From the NCBI GenBank assembly GCA_965208385.1, contig CBDBOO010000123.1, positions 1 through 64,000 of the forward strand: a stretch of DNA of 64,000 nucleotides, in the 5' to 3' direction. The stretch comes from Endozoicomonas sp965208385. Lineage in GTDB: Bacteria > Pseudomonadota > Gammaproteobacteria > Pseudomonadales > Endozoicomonadaceae. Below, one piece after another: positions 1 through 10,561 of this stretch. Position 1 is the first letter of the stretch; every line of letters starts with the position of its first letter. Made by a program: the position numbers and the translations under genes. The notes under the pieces are model-generated. The model did not search any database, had not been told where the DNA came from, and was given only the letters and a program-made list of their open reading frames with translations.

Positions 1-1250
1 TAGCCGACAGAATCGATCAGCGCTTTGATGAATTTGTCGCTGCTGAAATTGCAGACACCGGCAAACCCTACTCTCAGGCCAGTACCCTTGATGTGCCCAG
101 GGCCGGTGCCAATTTCCGGAATTTTGCCCGACTGGCCGAATCCCTGCCCAACGAAAGTTATATTACACCCACACCGGATGGTCAGGATTGCGCTTAATTA
201 CAGTTTGCGAAAACCTTTGGGCGTGGTTGCAGTCATTTCCCCCTGGAACCTGCCACTGCTACTGATGAGTTGGAAACTGGCTCCGGCGCTGGTGTGCGGC
301 AACACCATTGTTGCCAAACCCTCAGAGGTTACACCGAATACCGCCACGCTCCTTGCCCAGGTATTCCATGAAACAGGCTTCCCTCCGGAGTATTCAACCT
401 TATTCACGGGTTTGGAGAAAATTCCGCCGGTGAATATTTATGCGCTCACCCTGAGGTCGATGCCATTACTTTCACCGGCGAATCCAGAACCGGCAGCCAT
501 ATTATGAAAGCCGCCTCAGAAGGCTTACGTGATATTTCCTTTGAGCTGGGTGGCAAAAATGCGGCCCTGGTTTTTGATGATGTGGATCTGGAAAAAGCCA
601 TGGACGGTGTTGCCCCGTTCAACCTTCACCAATTGTGGTCAAGTCTGTCTCTGCACCGAACGTGTGTACGTTCATGAATCCGTATTTACCCCCTTTGTAG
701 AAGGAATGAAACAACGGGCAGAAGCCTTGATTCTGGGCGACCCCTACGCAGAAGACACCACAACCGGTCCCCTTATTTCCCATGAGCACCGGGAAAAAGT
801 CATGCACCATTATCGGCTGGCTCTTCAGGAAGGAGCAGAACTGGTGACAGGCGGCAATATTCCAGATTTCACCACTGACGAACGCTTGAATCAGGGCGCA
901 TGGATTTCACCGACTATCTTTACCGGACTGGATGACAGCAGTGCCACCCAGCAACAGGAAATTTTTGGTCCGGTTTGTCACATCACGCCTTTCAGCGATG
1001 AAGATGAAGCCATCGCCATGGCCAATAACACCGACTATGGACTGGCAGCAGCGGTCTGGACAGATAACCTTTCCAGAGGCCACCGGGTCGCAGCACAAAT
1101 GGATGTGGGTATCAGCTGGGTCAACACCTGGTTTCTGCGTGACCTGCGTACACCTTTTGGTGGTGGAAAAATGTCTGGAATTGGTCGGGAAGGAGGTGTC
1201 CATTCACTGGATTCTACTCTCATATCAGCAACCTGTGTATCAAATTGTAG
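1..1250 (+). pseudogene. 2-aminomuconate 6-semialdehyde dehydrogenase, 5'-truncated by the window and frameshifted
   Basis: This NAD-dependent aldehyde dehydrogenase would oxidise 2-aminomuconate semialdehyde to 2-aminomuconate, a mid-pathway step of tryptophan catabolism. Family landmarks appear in changing frames: ISPWNLPLL (near 235), the NTIVAKPSEVTP cofactor motif (near 300), FELGGKNAALVF with the catalytic-base Glu (near 545), the catalytic Cys in FTNCGQVCLCTERV (near 640), EIFGPV (near 960) and PFGGGKMSGIGREGG near the C-terminus. The frame changes four times: an extra base near 185-196, a lost G near 389, an extra C near 615 and a lost T near 1218. With the last one corrected, the protein ends ...SNLCIKL at the TAG at 1248-1250, just before the next start. 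The uncorrected frame runs on into the following gene and gives a false fusion. The substrate assignment rests on its neighbours. The 5' end lies outside the window. Confidence 0.85.
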
Positions 1251-1260
1251 AGGAATAAGA

Positions 1261-2057
1261 ATGTCAGGACTGAATAAAGGTATCGCCCTCAAATTGCGCG
1301 AAGCCTACAAACAGGGTCAGGTTCCTCCCATTCGCAATCATCTTCTGGAAAATAGTGGCGATGTGAATACCGCCTACGATATTCAGGACATTAATACCAG
1401 TTTCTGGCTGGCTGAGGGACGACGGATCGTTGGTCGAAAAATTGGTTTGACCTCCAGAGCAGTTCAACAGCAACTGGACGTCGATTCACCGGACATGGGA
1501 GTACTGTTCGCTGATATGGCCGTTCCGTCCGGAAACACGGTTAACCTGTCGTCCATGCTGCAGCCAAAAATAGAAGCCGAAGTGGCCCTGATTCTAGGTG
1601 CTGACCTGGATTATCCAGCATGCACTACAGCCGATATTATATCCGCTATTGATTACCTCTTACCCGCCATTGAAATTGTTGATAGCAGGGTGAAAAACTG
1701 GGGTATCAAAATCTGGGATACCGTGGCCGACAATGCCTCTTCTGCTGGATTCGTGCTGGGCAACCGTCCGGTCAAGCTGGGCACTCTGACCTGGCCCTCT
1801 GCGGCATGAGTATCAAATGTGATGGCGAGCTGGTGTCCAGTGGTGCCGGAGCTGCCTGCATGGGCCACCCTCTTAATGCTGCCCTTTGGCTGGCCAATCA
1901 CATGAGCGCAAGGGGAACCCCTCTTAGAAAAGGCGACATTATTCTTACCGGCGCCCTGGGGCCCATGGTCAGCGCTGAAGCCGGGAAACGATATCAAGCC
2001 CGAATTCAAGGCCTGGGTGACGTCAGTATTGGTTTTAGCGGAGAAGGGCATGAGTAA
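1261..2057 (+). pseudogene. 2-oxopent-4-enoate hydratase, one frameshift
   Basis: MhpD/DmpE-family hydratase, which adds water to 2-oxopent-4-enoate to give 4-hydroxy-2-oxovalerate. Matching stretches are GRKIGLTSRAVQQQLDV, PDMGVLFADM, QPKIEAEVALIL (metal-binding Glu residues), VADNASSAGFVLG, GHPLNAALWLAN and GDIILTGALGPMV. The start at 1261 follows AGGAATAAG and the preceding TAG. A lost G near 1790, in what should read L-D-L-A-L-C-G, shifts the frame so that the first part stops at 1809 and the second half continues to 2057. The stop overlaps the start of the acetaldehyde dehydrogenase gene. It resembles the hydratase branch more than the paralogous decarboxylase at 4049, judging by QQQLDV and LFADM. 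Confidence 0.85.
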
Positions 2058-3006
2058 AACAAAGGTAGCCATCATTGGTTCCGGCAATATCGCCTCGGAC
2101 CTGATGATCAAGATTGTACAGCACTCCGATGTTCTGGAGCTCACCGCCATGGCCGGTATTGACCCCGCATCGGATGGTCTGGCCCGCGCAGAAAAACTGG
2201 GCATAGCCACAACCCACAAAGGCCTTCCCGGCCTGCTGGAGCTGGATGCATTTCAGGGCACAAAACTGGTATTTGATGCCACTTCAGCTGCAGCACATAT
2301 TCAACATAATAAAATTCTGTCGGCCAATGGCATTAAAGCCATTGATCTGACACCCGCAGCCGTTGGCCCTTTTGTCGTGCCCACGGTAAATCTTCAGGAA
2401 CTGGCTGACCAGCAGAATCTGAATATGGTGACCTGCGGTGGTCAGGCCACCATTCCCGTCATCCATGCCATTAATACGGTGAGCGATGTCATTTATGCCG
2501 AAATCGTTGCATCGATCTCTTCCCGGTCTGCAGGTCCCGGCACCCGGGCTAATATCGATGAATTTACCAAGACAACGTCCAGAGCCATTGAAGTGGTTGG
2601 TGGCGCCAGAAAAGGCAAAGCCATTATCGTCCTGAACCCTGCTGAACCACCCCTTGTAATGAGAGATACCGTATTTTGTCTCGTGAAAGACAGTCACCGG
2701 GAAGCCATCTGTCAGGCTGTGGAAACGATGGTGACCAGAGTGCAGCGCTTCGTTCCCGGCTTCCGGTTAAAACAGCAGGTACAGTTTGACCCTCTCACCT
2801 CAACCTGTCATTTACCCGAAATCGAGATTCCTGATCCGGATTCAAGCGATGCATCCTATATGAAAGTCAGCGTGTTTCTGGAAGTGGAAGGGGCTGCTCA
2901 CTATTTACCTGCTTATGCAGGAAATCTCGACATCATGACCTCCGCAGCCCTGCATACGGCAGAATCCCTTGTCAGGCAACATTGGGGACAGGAGCAATCA
3001 GTATGA
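2050..3006 (+). CDS. acetaldehyde dehydrogenase (acylating)
   Basis: MhpF/DmpF-family enzyme that converts acetaldehyde, CoA and NAD+ to acetyl-CoA, the last step of the meta-cleavage pathway. It works as a complex with the aldolase encoded next, and acetaldehyde is channelled between the two. The protein has about 318 residues, normal for the family. An N-terminal NAD-binding motif IIGSGNIASDL is followed by the catalytic Cys in MVTCGGQATIP (about residue 130), SSRSAGPGTRANIDEFT, and a C-terminal LPAYAGNLDIMTSAA. The start at 2050 overlaps the end of the hydratase gene, and the stop overlaps the aldolase start as ATGA, so the genes are translationally coupled. It is one of only two pathway enzyme genes here with an undamaged frame. 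Confidence 0.92.
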   Translation: MSKTKVAIIGSGNIASDLMIKIVQHSDVLELTAMAGIDPASDGLARAEKLGIATTHKGLPGLLELDAFQGTKLVFDATSAAAHIQHNKILSANGIKAIDLTPAAVGPFVVPTVNLQELADQQNLNMVTCGGQATIPVIHAINTVSDVIYAEIVASISSRSAGPGTRANIDEFTKTTSRAIEVVGGARKGKAIIVLNPAEPPLVMRDTVFCLVKDSHREAICQAVETMVTRVQRFVPGFRLKQQVQFDPLTSTCHLPEIEIPDPDSSDASYMKVSVFLEVEGAAHYLPAYAGNLDIMTSAALHTAESLVRQHWGQEQSV

Positions 3007-4039
3007 GCCAGAAACTTTATATCAGTGATGTCACTCTCCGGGATGGCATGCACGCCATTGGCCATCAATACACTGTAGATCAAGTGCAGAAGATCGCAGG
3101 AGCCCTTGATAAAGCCGGTGTTTCATCCATTGAAATAACTCACGGTGATGGCCTTTCAGGTTCCAGCTTCAATTACGGATTTGGCGCATGCACCGATTGG
3201 GAATGGATCAGCGCTGCTGCCGATGCAGTGGACAATGCTCGCTTAACCGTACTGCTGTTGCCCGGTATCGGCACCCGGGCAGACTTGAAACAGGCTTACG
3301 ATCTCGGTGCACGATCCCGTTCGGGTTGCCACCCATTGCACTGAAGCGGATGTTTCCCGTCAGCATATTGAATACGCCCGGGAACTGGGTATGGACACAG
3401 TGGGATTTCTGATGATGTCTCATATGAATGAACCTGAAAAACTGGCAGAACAGGCCGCTTTAATGGAAGGTTATGGAGCCCAATGCGTCTATGTAACCGA
3501 CAGCGGTGGTGCAATGAACATGGATGACATCAGTGCCAGGCTTAAGGCCTTTGATCAACGCCTTAAGCCTGAAACCGAACGGGGTATTCACGCTCACCAC
3601 AACCTGGGATTGGGTGTTGCCAACGCCATTGTTGCCGTTGCAGAACGGTGCAATACGTGTAGATGCATCATTGGCCGGTATGGGGGCGGGAGCGGGTAAT
3701 ACGCCGCTGGAAGTATTTATTGCAGCCGCGGATCGCATGGGCTGGAATCATGGGTGCGATTTATATGCTTTGATGGACGCGGCGGATGATCTGGTTCGCC
3801 CCCTGCAGAGTCGCCCGGTCAGGGTAGACAGAGAAACCCTGTCGCTGGGTTATGCCGGAGTGTATTCAAGCTTTCTTTTACACGCTGAACGGGCTGCAGA
3901 AAAGTACCAGCTGGAAACCCGGGACATTCTTGTTGAAGTCGGTCGTCGTAAACTGGTGGGCGGGCAGGAAGACATGATTGTTGATGTTGCCCTGGACCTG
4001 ATTCTTCTTAACAACAGGAACAGCGACAGCGAACGCTGA
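3003..4039 (+). pseudogene. 4-hydroxy-2-oxovalerate aldolase, two frameshifts
   Basis: DmpG/MhpE-family class II aldolase, which splits 4-hydroxy-2-oxovalerate into pyruvate and acetaldehyde. The start gives YISDVTLRDGMHAIGHQYT, the HMGL-like domain with the metal-site Asp and catalytic residues. Then come EITHGDGL, VRVATHCTEADVS, YVTDSGGAMN, the metal ligands of GIHAHHNLGLGVAN, and VDASLAGMGAGAGNTPLEVF, ending with the C-terminal communication domain. An extra C near 3318 (in the codons for A-R-S-V-R-V) and an extra base near 3653 (before G-A-I-R-V-D) break the frame into three parts. The start overlaps the upstream stop by ATGA. Without reversal of both shifts no full protein can be made. 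Confidence 0.88.
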
Positions 4040-4048
4040 GAGAATAAT

Positions 4049-4827
4049 ATGACAAATCAACTTACTGCCCATGCCATAACATTGGATCAGGCCGCCAGCA
4101 ACGCAAAATCGGTGGTTCAAATCAGCGAGTCAACTGACCTTTCCCTGACTGATGCTTATGCTATTCAACAACAACTGGTACAACAGCGTTATTAATCGCG
4201 GCTCGCCTCTAAACCGGCATTAAACTGGGATTCACCAGCAAGGCCAAACGGGAACAGATGGGCGTGGAAGACCTGATCTGGGGGCGATTGACTGCGGATA
4301 TGGAAATCACTGCTGGTGGTAGCATCGATCTCGGTCAATATGTTCATCCCCGTGCCGAACCGGAGATCGCTTTCAAGCTGGCGAGAGAAAATCACCGGTC
4401 CACTGTCTATGGCAGAAGCCTGGGAAGCCATTGATGCCGTGGCCCCTGCCATAGAGATTATTGATTCCCGTTATAAAAACTTTCGTTTTTCCCTGGCCGA
4501 TGTAGTTGCTGATAACGCATCGTCATCGGGTTATGTATTGGGTCGCTGGCAATCCATCCCGGAGTCACTGGATAATCTGGGTATGGTGTTATACGTCAAC
4601 GGAGAGCCCGTGGAAGTGGCTGTTCAGCGGCCATTATGGGTGATCCACTGTTATCACTGGTTGCCGCAGCCAGGCTCGCATCAGAAGCCGGTTTAAATTT
4701 GCCTGCCGGAAGTATCGTACTCGCCGGAGCGGCCACAGCAGCCATTGCCCTGACAAAACACTCATTTATAGAAGCCAGGGTTCAGGGCATGGAATCCGTG
4801 AGCTTTAAGGTGGAAGGTCAGAATTAA
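4049..4827 (+). pseudogene. 4-oxalocrotonate decarboxylase, four frameshifts
   Basis: DmpH-family decarboxylase, paralogous to the hydratase at 1261, which turns 2-oxo-3-hexenedioate into 2-oxopent-4-enoate. Recognisable pieces are TGIKLGFTSKAKREQMGV, HPRAEPEIAFKL, VAPAIEIIDSRYKNF, VADNASSSGYVLG, MGDPLLSLVAAARL and GSIVLAGAATAAIAL. Extra bases near 4189, 4211 and 4389 and a lost T near 4628 break the frame, and the first shift leads at once to a stop at 4193. All four fit one-base length changes in runs of two to four identical bases. The corrected gene ends at 4827, overlapping the deaminase start as TAATG. It is one of the three most damaged genes of the cluster. Confidence 0.85.
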
Positions 4828-5286
4828 TGAAGCAGAGTGAAGTTATTTCCGGCAAAGCCAAACCCAGAGGGCGCTTTCCCCATTTATCGTCGGGCAGGAG
4901 ATTTCATATTTGTCTCCGGAACCAGTTCACGGCTGCCGGATAATACATTTGCCGGCGTCAGTGTTGATGCCATGGGCACCACAGACCTGTGTATTGAAAC
5001 CCAGACCCGGGCTGTGATCGAAAACATTGGCAGCATCCTGAATTCTGCAGGAGCCCGTCTTGATGATGTTGTGGAGATCAGTACCTTTCTGGTCAATATG
5101 AATGACTTCAAAGGATACAATCGGGTTTACAGCGAATTTTTTTCAGAAAACGGACCTGCAAGAACCACCGTCGCTGTGCATCAATTACCACATCCGCACT
5201 TGCTTATAGAAATAAAAGCCGTCGCTTATAAACCGCTCTCTGTTGAAGAGTCAAAACAACAAGCCGGGCAGACTGGGGAATCCTGA
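4827..5286 (+). pseudogene. 2-aminomuconate deaminase, RidA/YjgF family, one frameshift
   Basis: RidA-fold protein that would hydrolyse 2-aminomuconate to 4-oxalocrotonate and ammonia. The proper start is the ATG at 4827, which gives MKQSEVISGKAKPRGRFPH, as in AmnD-type deaminases. An extra T near 4884 moves the rest (RRAGDFIFVSGTSSRLPDN...TRAVIENIGSIL...HPHLLIEIKAVAY) into another frame. RidA-typical features are the VSGT stretch, TRAVIENI, and the E-I-K-A-V near the C-terminus. A shorter in-frame start at 4837 exists, but it would replace the conserved N-terminus with unrelated residues. The 3-hydroxyanthranilate dioxygenase gene begins two bases after the stop. Confidence 0.82.
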
Positions 5287-5287
5287 T

Positions 5288-5875
5288 ATGCCATCAAAAT
5301 ATTCTTTGAAAGCCTTTAATTTCAAACAGTGGATTGAAGATCATCGTGATCTGCTTAAGCCGCCAGTAGGTAATGCCCAAATCTGGGAAGATGGCGAGTT
5401 GATGGTGACCGTTGTGGGAGGGCCAAACCAACGTACGGATTTCCATGATGATCCAGTAGAAGAGTTCTTCTATCAAATCGAGGGTAATATGATCCTCAGG
5501 ATAATGGACGAAGAAGGAAAGCCTCCACGGGATATTCCCATTAACGAAGGTGAGATATTCTTTCTTCCGGCGCATGTACGACACTCGCCCCAACGGCCGG
5601 AAGCAGGCAGTGTCGGGCTGGTTATTGAGCCAAAACGTCAGACCGGTGAGCTGGATGCTTTTGAATGGTACTGCCCCTCCTGTCATCACCTCGTTCACCG
5701 GTTTGAAGTGCAGCTGGAGAGTATTGTCAAAGACCTCCCACCATTATTCAAACAATTCTACGACAGTGAATCACATCGTGAATGTCCACGGTGTCACCAG
5801 ATTCATCCTGGGAAAATAAGCAGTTCGAAGGTTATGCTTCAAGAGGATGTGAATAATCCAGGGAGTGGCGAATGA
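5288..5875 (+). CDS. 3-hydroxyanthranilate 3,4-dioxygenase
   Basis: Cupin dioxygenase that opens the ring of 3-hydroxyanthranilate to 2-amino-3-carboxymuconate semialdehyde, using Fe(II). The protein has 195 residues, normal for the bacterial form. The iron site is visible as the His and Glu of FHDDPVEEFFYQIEGNM (about residues 51-66) and the second His in FFLPAHVRHSPQRP (about residue 95). The C-terminus carries the second, rubredoxin-like iron site typical of bacterial enzymes, as CPSC and CPRC pairs. The frame is intact. Its stop overlaps the next start by ATGA. Its substrate supply and downstream steps are all encoded by broken genes, so any activity now probably lacks a pathway. Confidence 0.93.
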   Translation: MPSKYSLKAFNFKQWIEDHRDLLKPPVGNAQIWEDGELMVTVVGGPNQRTDFHDDPVEEFFYQIEGNMILRIMDEEGKPPRDIPINEGEIFFLPAHVRHSPQRPEAGSVGLVIEPKRQTGELDAFEWYCPSCHHLVHRFEVQLESIVKDLPPLFKQFYDSESHRECPRCHQIHPGKISSSKVMLQEDVNNPGSGE

Positions 5876-6907
5876 ATAGCATCGATATACACTCGCACTT
5901 TTTCCCGATGATATCCCGGTCCCAGGCTCTAGGCACAGGAACACAGGATGCGCCATGGCTGAGACAGGACTCGGATGACCGGGGCATGATGATGCGGGGA
6001 GATCAGGAATTCAGGACCCGTTTACAGCGCATTATGGGATTCTGCCCGCAGACTGGAAGAAATGGACAAAGCCGGTATTCAGGTGCAGCTGGTATCGGCA
6101 ACGCCTCTGTTATTTGCCTATGACTGGGAAATCGATAAAGCGAAAGACTGGGCCCAAATGATCAACGATATGGCTCTTGATCTTTGTGCCTCGAACCCGG
6201 CCCGCCTGAAAGCCCTGGGTCAGGTACCTCTGCAGGATCTGACCAGTGCCTGCGATGAAGCCAAACGGTGCATGAATCATGGCCACGTTGGTGTTCAGAT
6301 AGGCAACCATCTGGGAAACAGAAATCTGAACGACAATGAACTGGTAGAATTTCTGATTTTCTGCGCCAACAACACTATTCCGGTACTGGTTCACCCCTGG
6401 GACATGATGGCAGCAGAGCGTATGCCAGATTATATGCTGCAATGGCTGGTGGGCATGCCTGCAGAAACCCACCTTGGTATTATGTCACTGATTCTCTCAG
6501 GCTCATTCGAGCGGATTCCGAAAACCCTGAAAATATGCTTCGCTCATGGCGGCGGCAACTTTGCACTGCAACTGGGGCGCGTAGACAATGCCTGGCATCA
6601 ACGGGATATTGTGCGAAAGGACTGCCCTAACCCACCGTCTCATTATGTCGATCGATTCTCGGTGGATTCTGCCATTTTCAGCGAAGCCTCCTTACGGTTT
6701 CTTATTGATATAATGGGGAAAGAGCGGGTCATGATGGGGTCTGATTACCCCTTCCCACTGGGTGAAGTGCATCCGGGAAAAATGATAAAAGAAGCGGCTA
6801 CTCTATCTGATAACGAAAAAAACAGGTTGCTGAACACCAACGCAAACCATTTTTTTAATCTTGCTGCGAACACAACACCCTCTTCAACCAGTCCATCGAC
6901 TGTGTGA
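5872..6907 (+). pseudogene. 2-amino-3-carboxymuconate-6-semialdehyde decarboxylase (ACMSD), one frameshift
   Basis: Amidohydrolase-fold zinc decarboxylase that converts the ring-cleavage product to 2-aminomuconate semialdehyde, diverting it from quinolinate formation. The N-terminal metal motif HSHFFP (residues 7-12) and the later LVHPWDMM, CFAHGGGNFALQLGR and C-terminal GSDYPFPLGE (metal-binding Asp) mark the family. An extra T near 6020, in codons that should read R-Y-S-A-L-W-D, stops the first part at 6123. The rest is open from before 6062 to 6907. After it comes a 95-bp gap to the kynureninase start, the first real spacing in this operon. Confidence 0.88.
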
Positions 6908-7002
6908 AGGAAGGGTTTGCTGATCGAGGGAGTAGCTTAGCAGCCCTCTTAGATCTATATAAGCCGATCCATATAAACAGATTCCAATAAAGAGCAACCT
7001 CG

Positions 7003-8341
7003 ATGAATTCACAAGAACAAGACGCCATCGGGAACTTCAACACTGAACTGTCTCTGGCTAAGAAACTGGATGCTCAGGACAATCTGGCGAAGTTCAGAAA
7101 AGAGTTTCATTTCCCTGTAACAAAAGCGGGTGAGCAGGAACTCTATCTGGTGGGAAACTCCCTTGGATTACAACCAGGCAGTACACGGGAATTTGATCAA
7201 TTCCGAATTGGACAAATGGTCTGAAAAAGGAGTACGTGGTCATTTTGAGTCTGAATTCCCCTGGGCGCCCTATCATGAGTTCCTGTCAGAATCCATGGCT
7301 CGTATAGTGGGTGCCAGCGCAGAAGAAGTCGTCGTTATGAACTCCCTTTCAGTTAATCTACACCTGATGATGGTGAGTTTTTACCGACCCACAAAAAACC
7401 GATACAAAATACTGATAGAAGACCATGCCTTTCCATCAGATCACTACGCAGTGGAGTCTCAGATAAAACATCATGGTCGTGATGTAGATGATGCGCTATT
7501 AATCATCAAACCCAGGGAAGGTGAAGATCTGCTCAGGGAAGAAGATATAGCCCAAATGATTGAACAGAACGGCGACCAGATAGCACTGATTCTCCTTCCT
7601 GGCGTTCAGTATTACACCGGTCAGGTACTGGATATGAAGGCCATAACCAAACTGGGGCGCAGTAAAGGCTGCAGAGTCGGTTTTGATCTGGCCCATGCCG
7701 TGGGCAATATAGAACTGGCTGTTCATGACTGGGGAATGGATTTTGCCTGCTGGTGTACATACAAGTATTTGAATTCGGGCCCAGGTGCCACAGGCGGTTG
7801 CTTTGTCCACAGTCGTCATATTGCCAATAAATCACTGAATCGTTTTTCAGGATGGTGGGGGCATAACAAGGAGACACGTTTTGAAATGGGTACTGAATTT
7901 GACCCAATCCCCACGGCTGAAAGCTGGCAGATCAGTAATGCACCTGTTTTTTCCATGGCGGCTGTTCGAGCGTCGCTGGATGTGTTTGATCGTGCCGGGG
8001 GCATGAAAGTCCTGAGACTGAAAAGCGAATTGATGACAAGGTATCTGGATTTTCTTCTGGAGACTCTCGTTGCTGAAGATGTGGAAAATATCACACCCAA
8101 AGAACTGACGGCACGGGGCTCCCAGTTCTCCCTGAGAATTAAAAATGCAGATGGCAAAACCATTTTTGAACAGCTCGAGAAGGCGGGTGTCGCCTGTGAC
8201 TGGCGTTACCCTGATGTTATCCGAATCGCTCCGGTACCCTTATACTGCTCATTCACTGACATCCATCGCTTTGCTCATTTATTAACAGACTTACTGAACA
8301 CTGAACAGGCACTGAACAGACAGAAAGGACAACCATCATGA
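7003..8341 (+). pseudogene. kynU: kynureninase, one frameshift
   Basis: PLP-dependent hydrolase that cleaves 3-hydroxykynurenine to 3-hydroxyanthranilate and alanine. The N-terminus contains LYLVGNSLGLQP. An extra G near 7176 then shifts the frame, and the rest continues as ELDKWSEKGVRGHFESEFPW. Later come LLPGVQYYTGQVLDM, GFDLAHAVGNIELAVHDWGMDFA, the PLP-lysine motif WCTYKYLNSGPGATGG (about residue 245), and the substrate-contact stretch GWWGHN. The corrected length of about 445 residues is normal. The stop overlaps the monooxygenase start as ATGA. The start at 7003 is chosen because it opens the conserved N-terminal region and lies after ATAAAGAGCAACCTCG. Confidence 0.88.
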
Positions 8342-9707
8342 GTCAGTCTATTTGTCTGATTGGCGCGGGGCTAGCCGGGTCATTACTCGCCATATATCTG
8401 GCACGTCAGGGGTTCAATGTCACCGTCTTCGAACGCCGTTCCGATCTTCGTAAAGTTGATATTTCAGCAGGAAGGTCCATTAACCTGGCCCTTGCCAATC
8501 GAGGTCTGGCTGCCCTGAAAGAGGTGGGACTTGAGGAAAAAATAAAGCCCCTGCTGATCCCCATGAAAGGTCGCATGCTTCACGACCTGACCGGTGAACT
8601 CTCCTTTCAGGCTTATGGAAGCCAAGCCCACGAAGTCATTTATTCCGTTTCCCGGGGCGATCTCAACAGCCTGCTGCTCGACGAAGCAGAAGCCACTGGC
8701 AAGGTGGACATTCATTTTAACCATGCCTGCCTCGATGTGGATTATGAATCCATGCAGCTTACGCTGAAAAATTATAACTCCGGCAATGAACACCAACACC
8801 CTTTCGACACGGCTTTCGGCACGGATGGCAGTGCTTCGGTATTGCGTGAACAGACGATTCAAGCCAGTCATGGCGAGCTCAACCAGTCACCACTGGATCA
8901 CAGCTACAAAGAACTGACGCTTCCGGCAGGTACTCATGGTGCTTTCCAGATTGACAAAAATAGCTTGCATATCTGGCCCAGGGGAGAGTTTATGCTCATC
9001 GCCCTGCCCAACCTTGACGGTAGTTTTACCATTACTCTTTTTATGCCGACTAACGGAAAAGAACTGAGTTTTGAAGCAATCCGGAACAACGCACAACTCA
9101 TGGCATTCTTTAATAGCTATTTTCCCGACTTTGTACCCTTTGTTCCTGATCTGGCCGAACAGTTCTTCCAGAACCCCGTGGGTTATCTCGCTACAATTAA
9201 ATGTAAGGGCTGGTCTCATCTGAACAAGGGAGTCATTCTCGGTGATGCAGCCCATGCCATAGTGCCCTTTCATGGTCAGGGTATGAATGCTGCATTTGAG
9301 TCCTGTCAGGAACTGAATCGTCAGATTACCGCTTACCCTGATGACTGGCAGAGAGCCTTTACCGGATTTGAACGACTAAGGGCTCCTAATACCAATGCCA
9401 TCGCCGACATGGCCCTGGAAAATTATATCGAGATGCGCAGTGGCGTGACTGATCCCCGGTATATATTAAAAAAGGCCATCGCCTTTGAACTGGAACAACG
9501 CTATCCCACACAGTTTATCCCCGTTATTCCATGGTGATGTTTCATACATTACCCTATGGCGATGCCATGGCAAGAGGCCGTGCGCAGAATGAAATACTGG
9601 AACAATTGACTGAAACAGCCACAAACCTGGACCAGGTGGATTTTGAAGAAGCGGATCGTCTTATTCTGGCATCTGAACAATTAAAGTATCCGGTAAGAGA
9701 GCAATAA
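8338..9707 (+). pseudogene. kynurenine 3-monooxygenase, one late frameshift
   Basis: FAD-dependent hydroxylase that converts kynurenine to 3-hydroxykynurenine. It shows the N-terminal dinucleotide fold IGAGLAGSLLAIYLARQG, SAGRSINLALANRGL, an SVSRGDLN stretch, and the FAD-binding GDAAHAIVPFHGQGMNAAFE near residue 305. One C is lost in a run near 9525, where the protein should read F-I-P-R-Y-S-M-V-M-F. The current frame therefore ends at 9537 with VIPW, losing the last 56 or so residues, which continue in another frame to 9707. In related enzymes the C-terminus helps form the substrate pocket, so activity is doubtful but not excluded. The tryptophan dioxygenase start follows one base after the corrected stop. 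Confidence 0.87.
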
Positions 9708-9708
9708 C

Positions 9709-10495
9709 ATGGCAATGAGTTACACCGAGTATCTGAAAATTGAAGAACTGACACAACTGTCAGCACTGCTTGTCAGATGGCCCTGAACACGATGAAATGC
9801 TGTTTATTGTCATTCATCAAAACTATGAACTCTGGTTTATTGCAGGTGCTCCATGAAACCGACCCATCTCAAGCATTTAATAGAACAGGGTGAACTGGCA
9901 CGAGGAGGCCATACTCTTAAACGGATTCTTAAAATTTTTAAAACGCTGGTGTCTCAGCTCGATATTCTGGAAACCATGACACCACTGGAATTTCTTTCGT
10001 TCCGTAATTTTCTGGATAACTCCAGCGGTTTTCAATCTTACCAGTTCCGAGAGCTGGAATTTGTACTTGGCATGAAATCAGAGAAGACCCTGAATCGCTG
10101 GGAGCCTGGAACCGTTATTCGCGATCGATTACAGAAGCGCTATGACGCACCCTTCATTGTGGCATGTATTTGTTTCCCACCTGAATACTATCGGGTACAA
10201 AATTCCGGAAGACTTTTTAAATAAAGAGATGTCCCTGCCTACCGAAGCTCATACCGGATTACAGGACATTCTTATTGATATTTATCGCTACAGACCTGAA
10301 ATCGCCGAATTCTGTGAATCCCTTACTGACTTTGACGAAGGCCTTCAGGAATGGCGCTATCGCCATGTAAAAATGGTACAAAGAACGATCGGAGCCAAAA
10401 TGGGTTCAGGCGGTTCGGCAGGCGCTGCCTATTTGTTGAAGACCTTGTTAACACCGGTCTTTCCTGATCTCTGGGAAATCCGGACATCGTTTTAA
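9709..10495 (+). pseudogene. tryptophan 2,3-dioxygenase, four frameshifts
   Basis: Heme dioxygenase for the first step, tryptophan to N-formylkynurenine. The parts read MAMSYTEYLKIEELTQL, SDGPEHDEMLFIVIHQNYELWF (helix region with the substrate-binding His), HLKHLIEQGEL, PLEFLSFRNFLDNSSGFQSYQFRELEF and RYRHVKMVQRTIGAKMGSGGSAGAAYL, the last with the heme-ligand His and the TIG...GTGGS-type C-terminal motif. Extra bases lie near 9770, 9839, 9865 and 10152. Full corrected length is about 261 residues, close to the bacterial norm. This gene controls pathway entry, so its loss alone would end tryptophan use by this route. Confidence 0.86.
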
Positions 10496-10561
10496 ACAGT
10501 GAATTAGCCAAAGTAATTTGAGCTGCAGGCAGACCACAACCTCCAAACCGAGTACTTCCGG

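Noticed and set aside
529..1809. Apparent aldehyde dehydrogenase-hydratase fusion protein of 426 residues
   Set aside because: A lost T near 1218 removes the true dehydrogenase stop at 1248-1250. The hydratase has its own ribosome site and start at 1261, so the fusion is a frameshift product.
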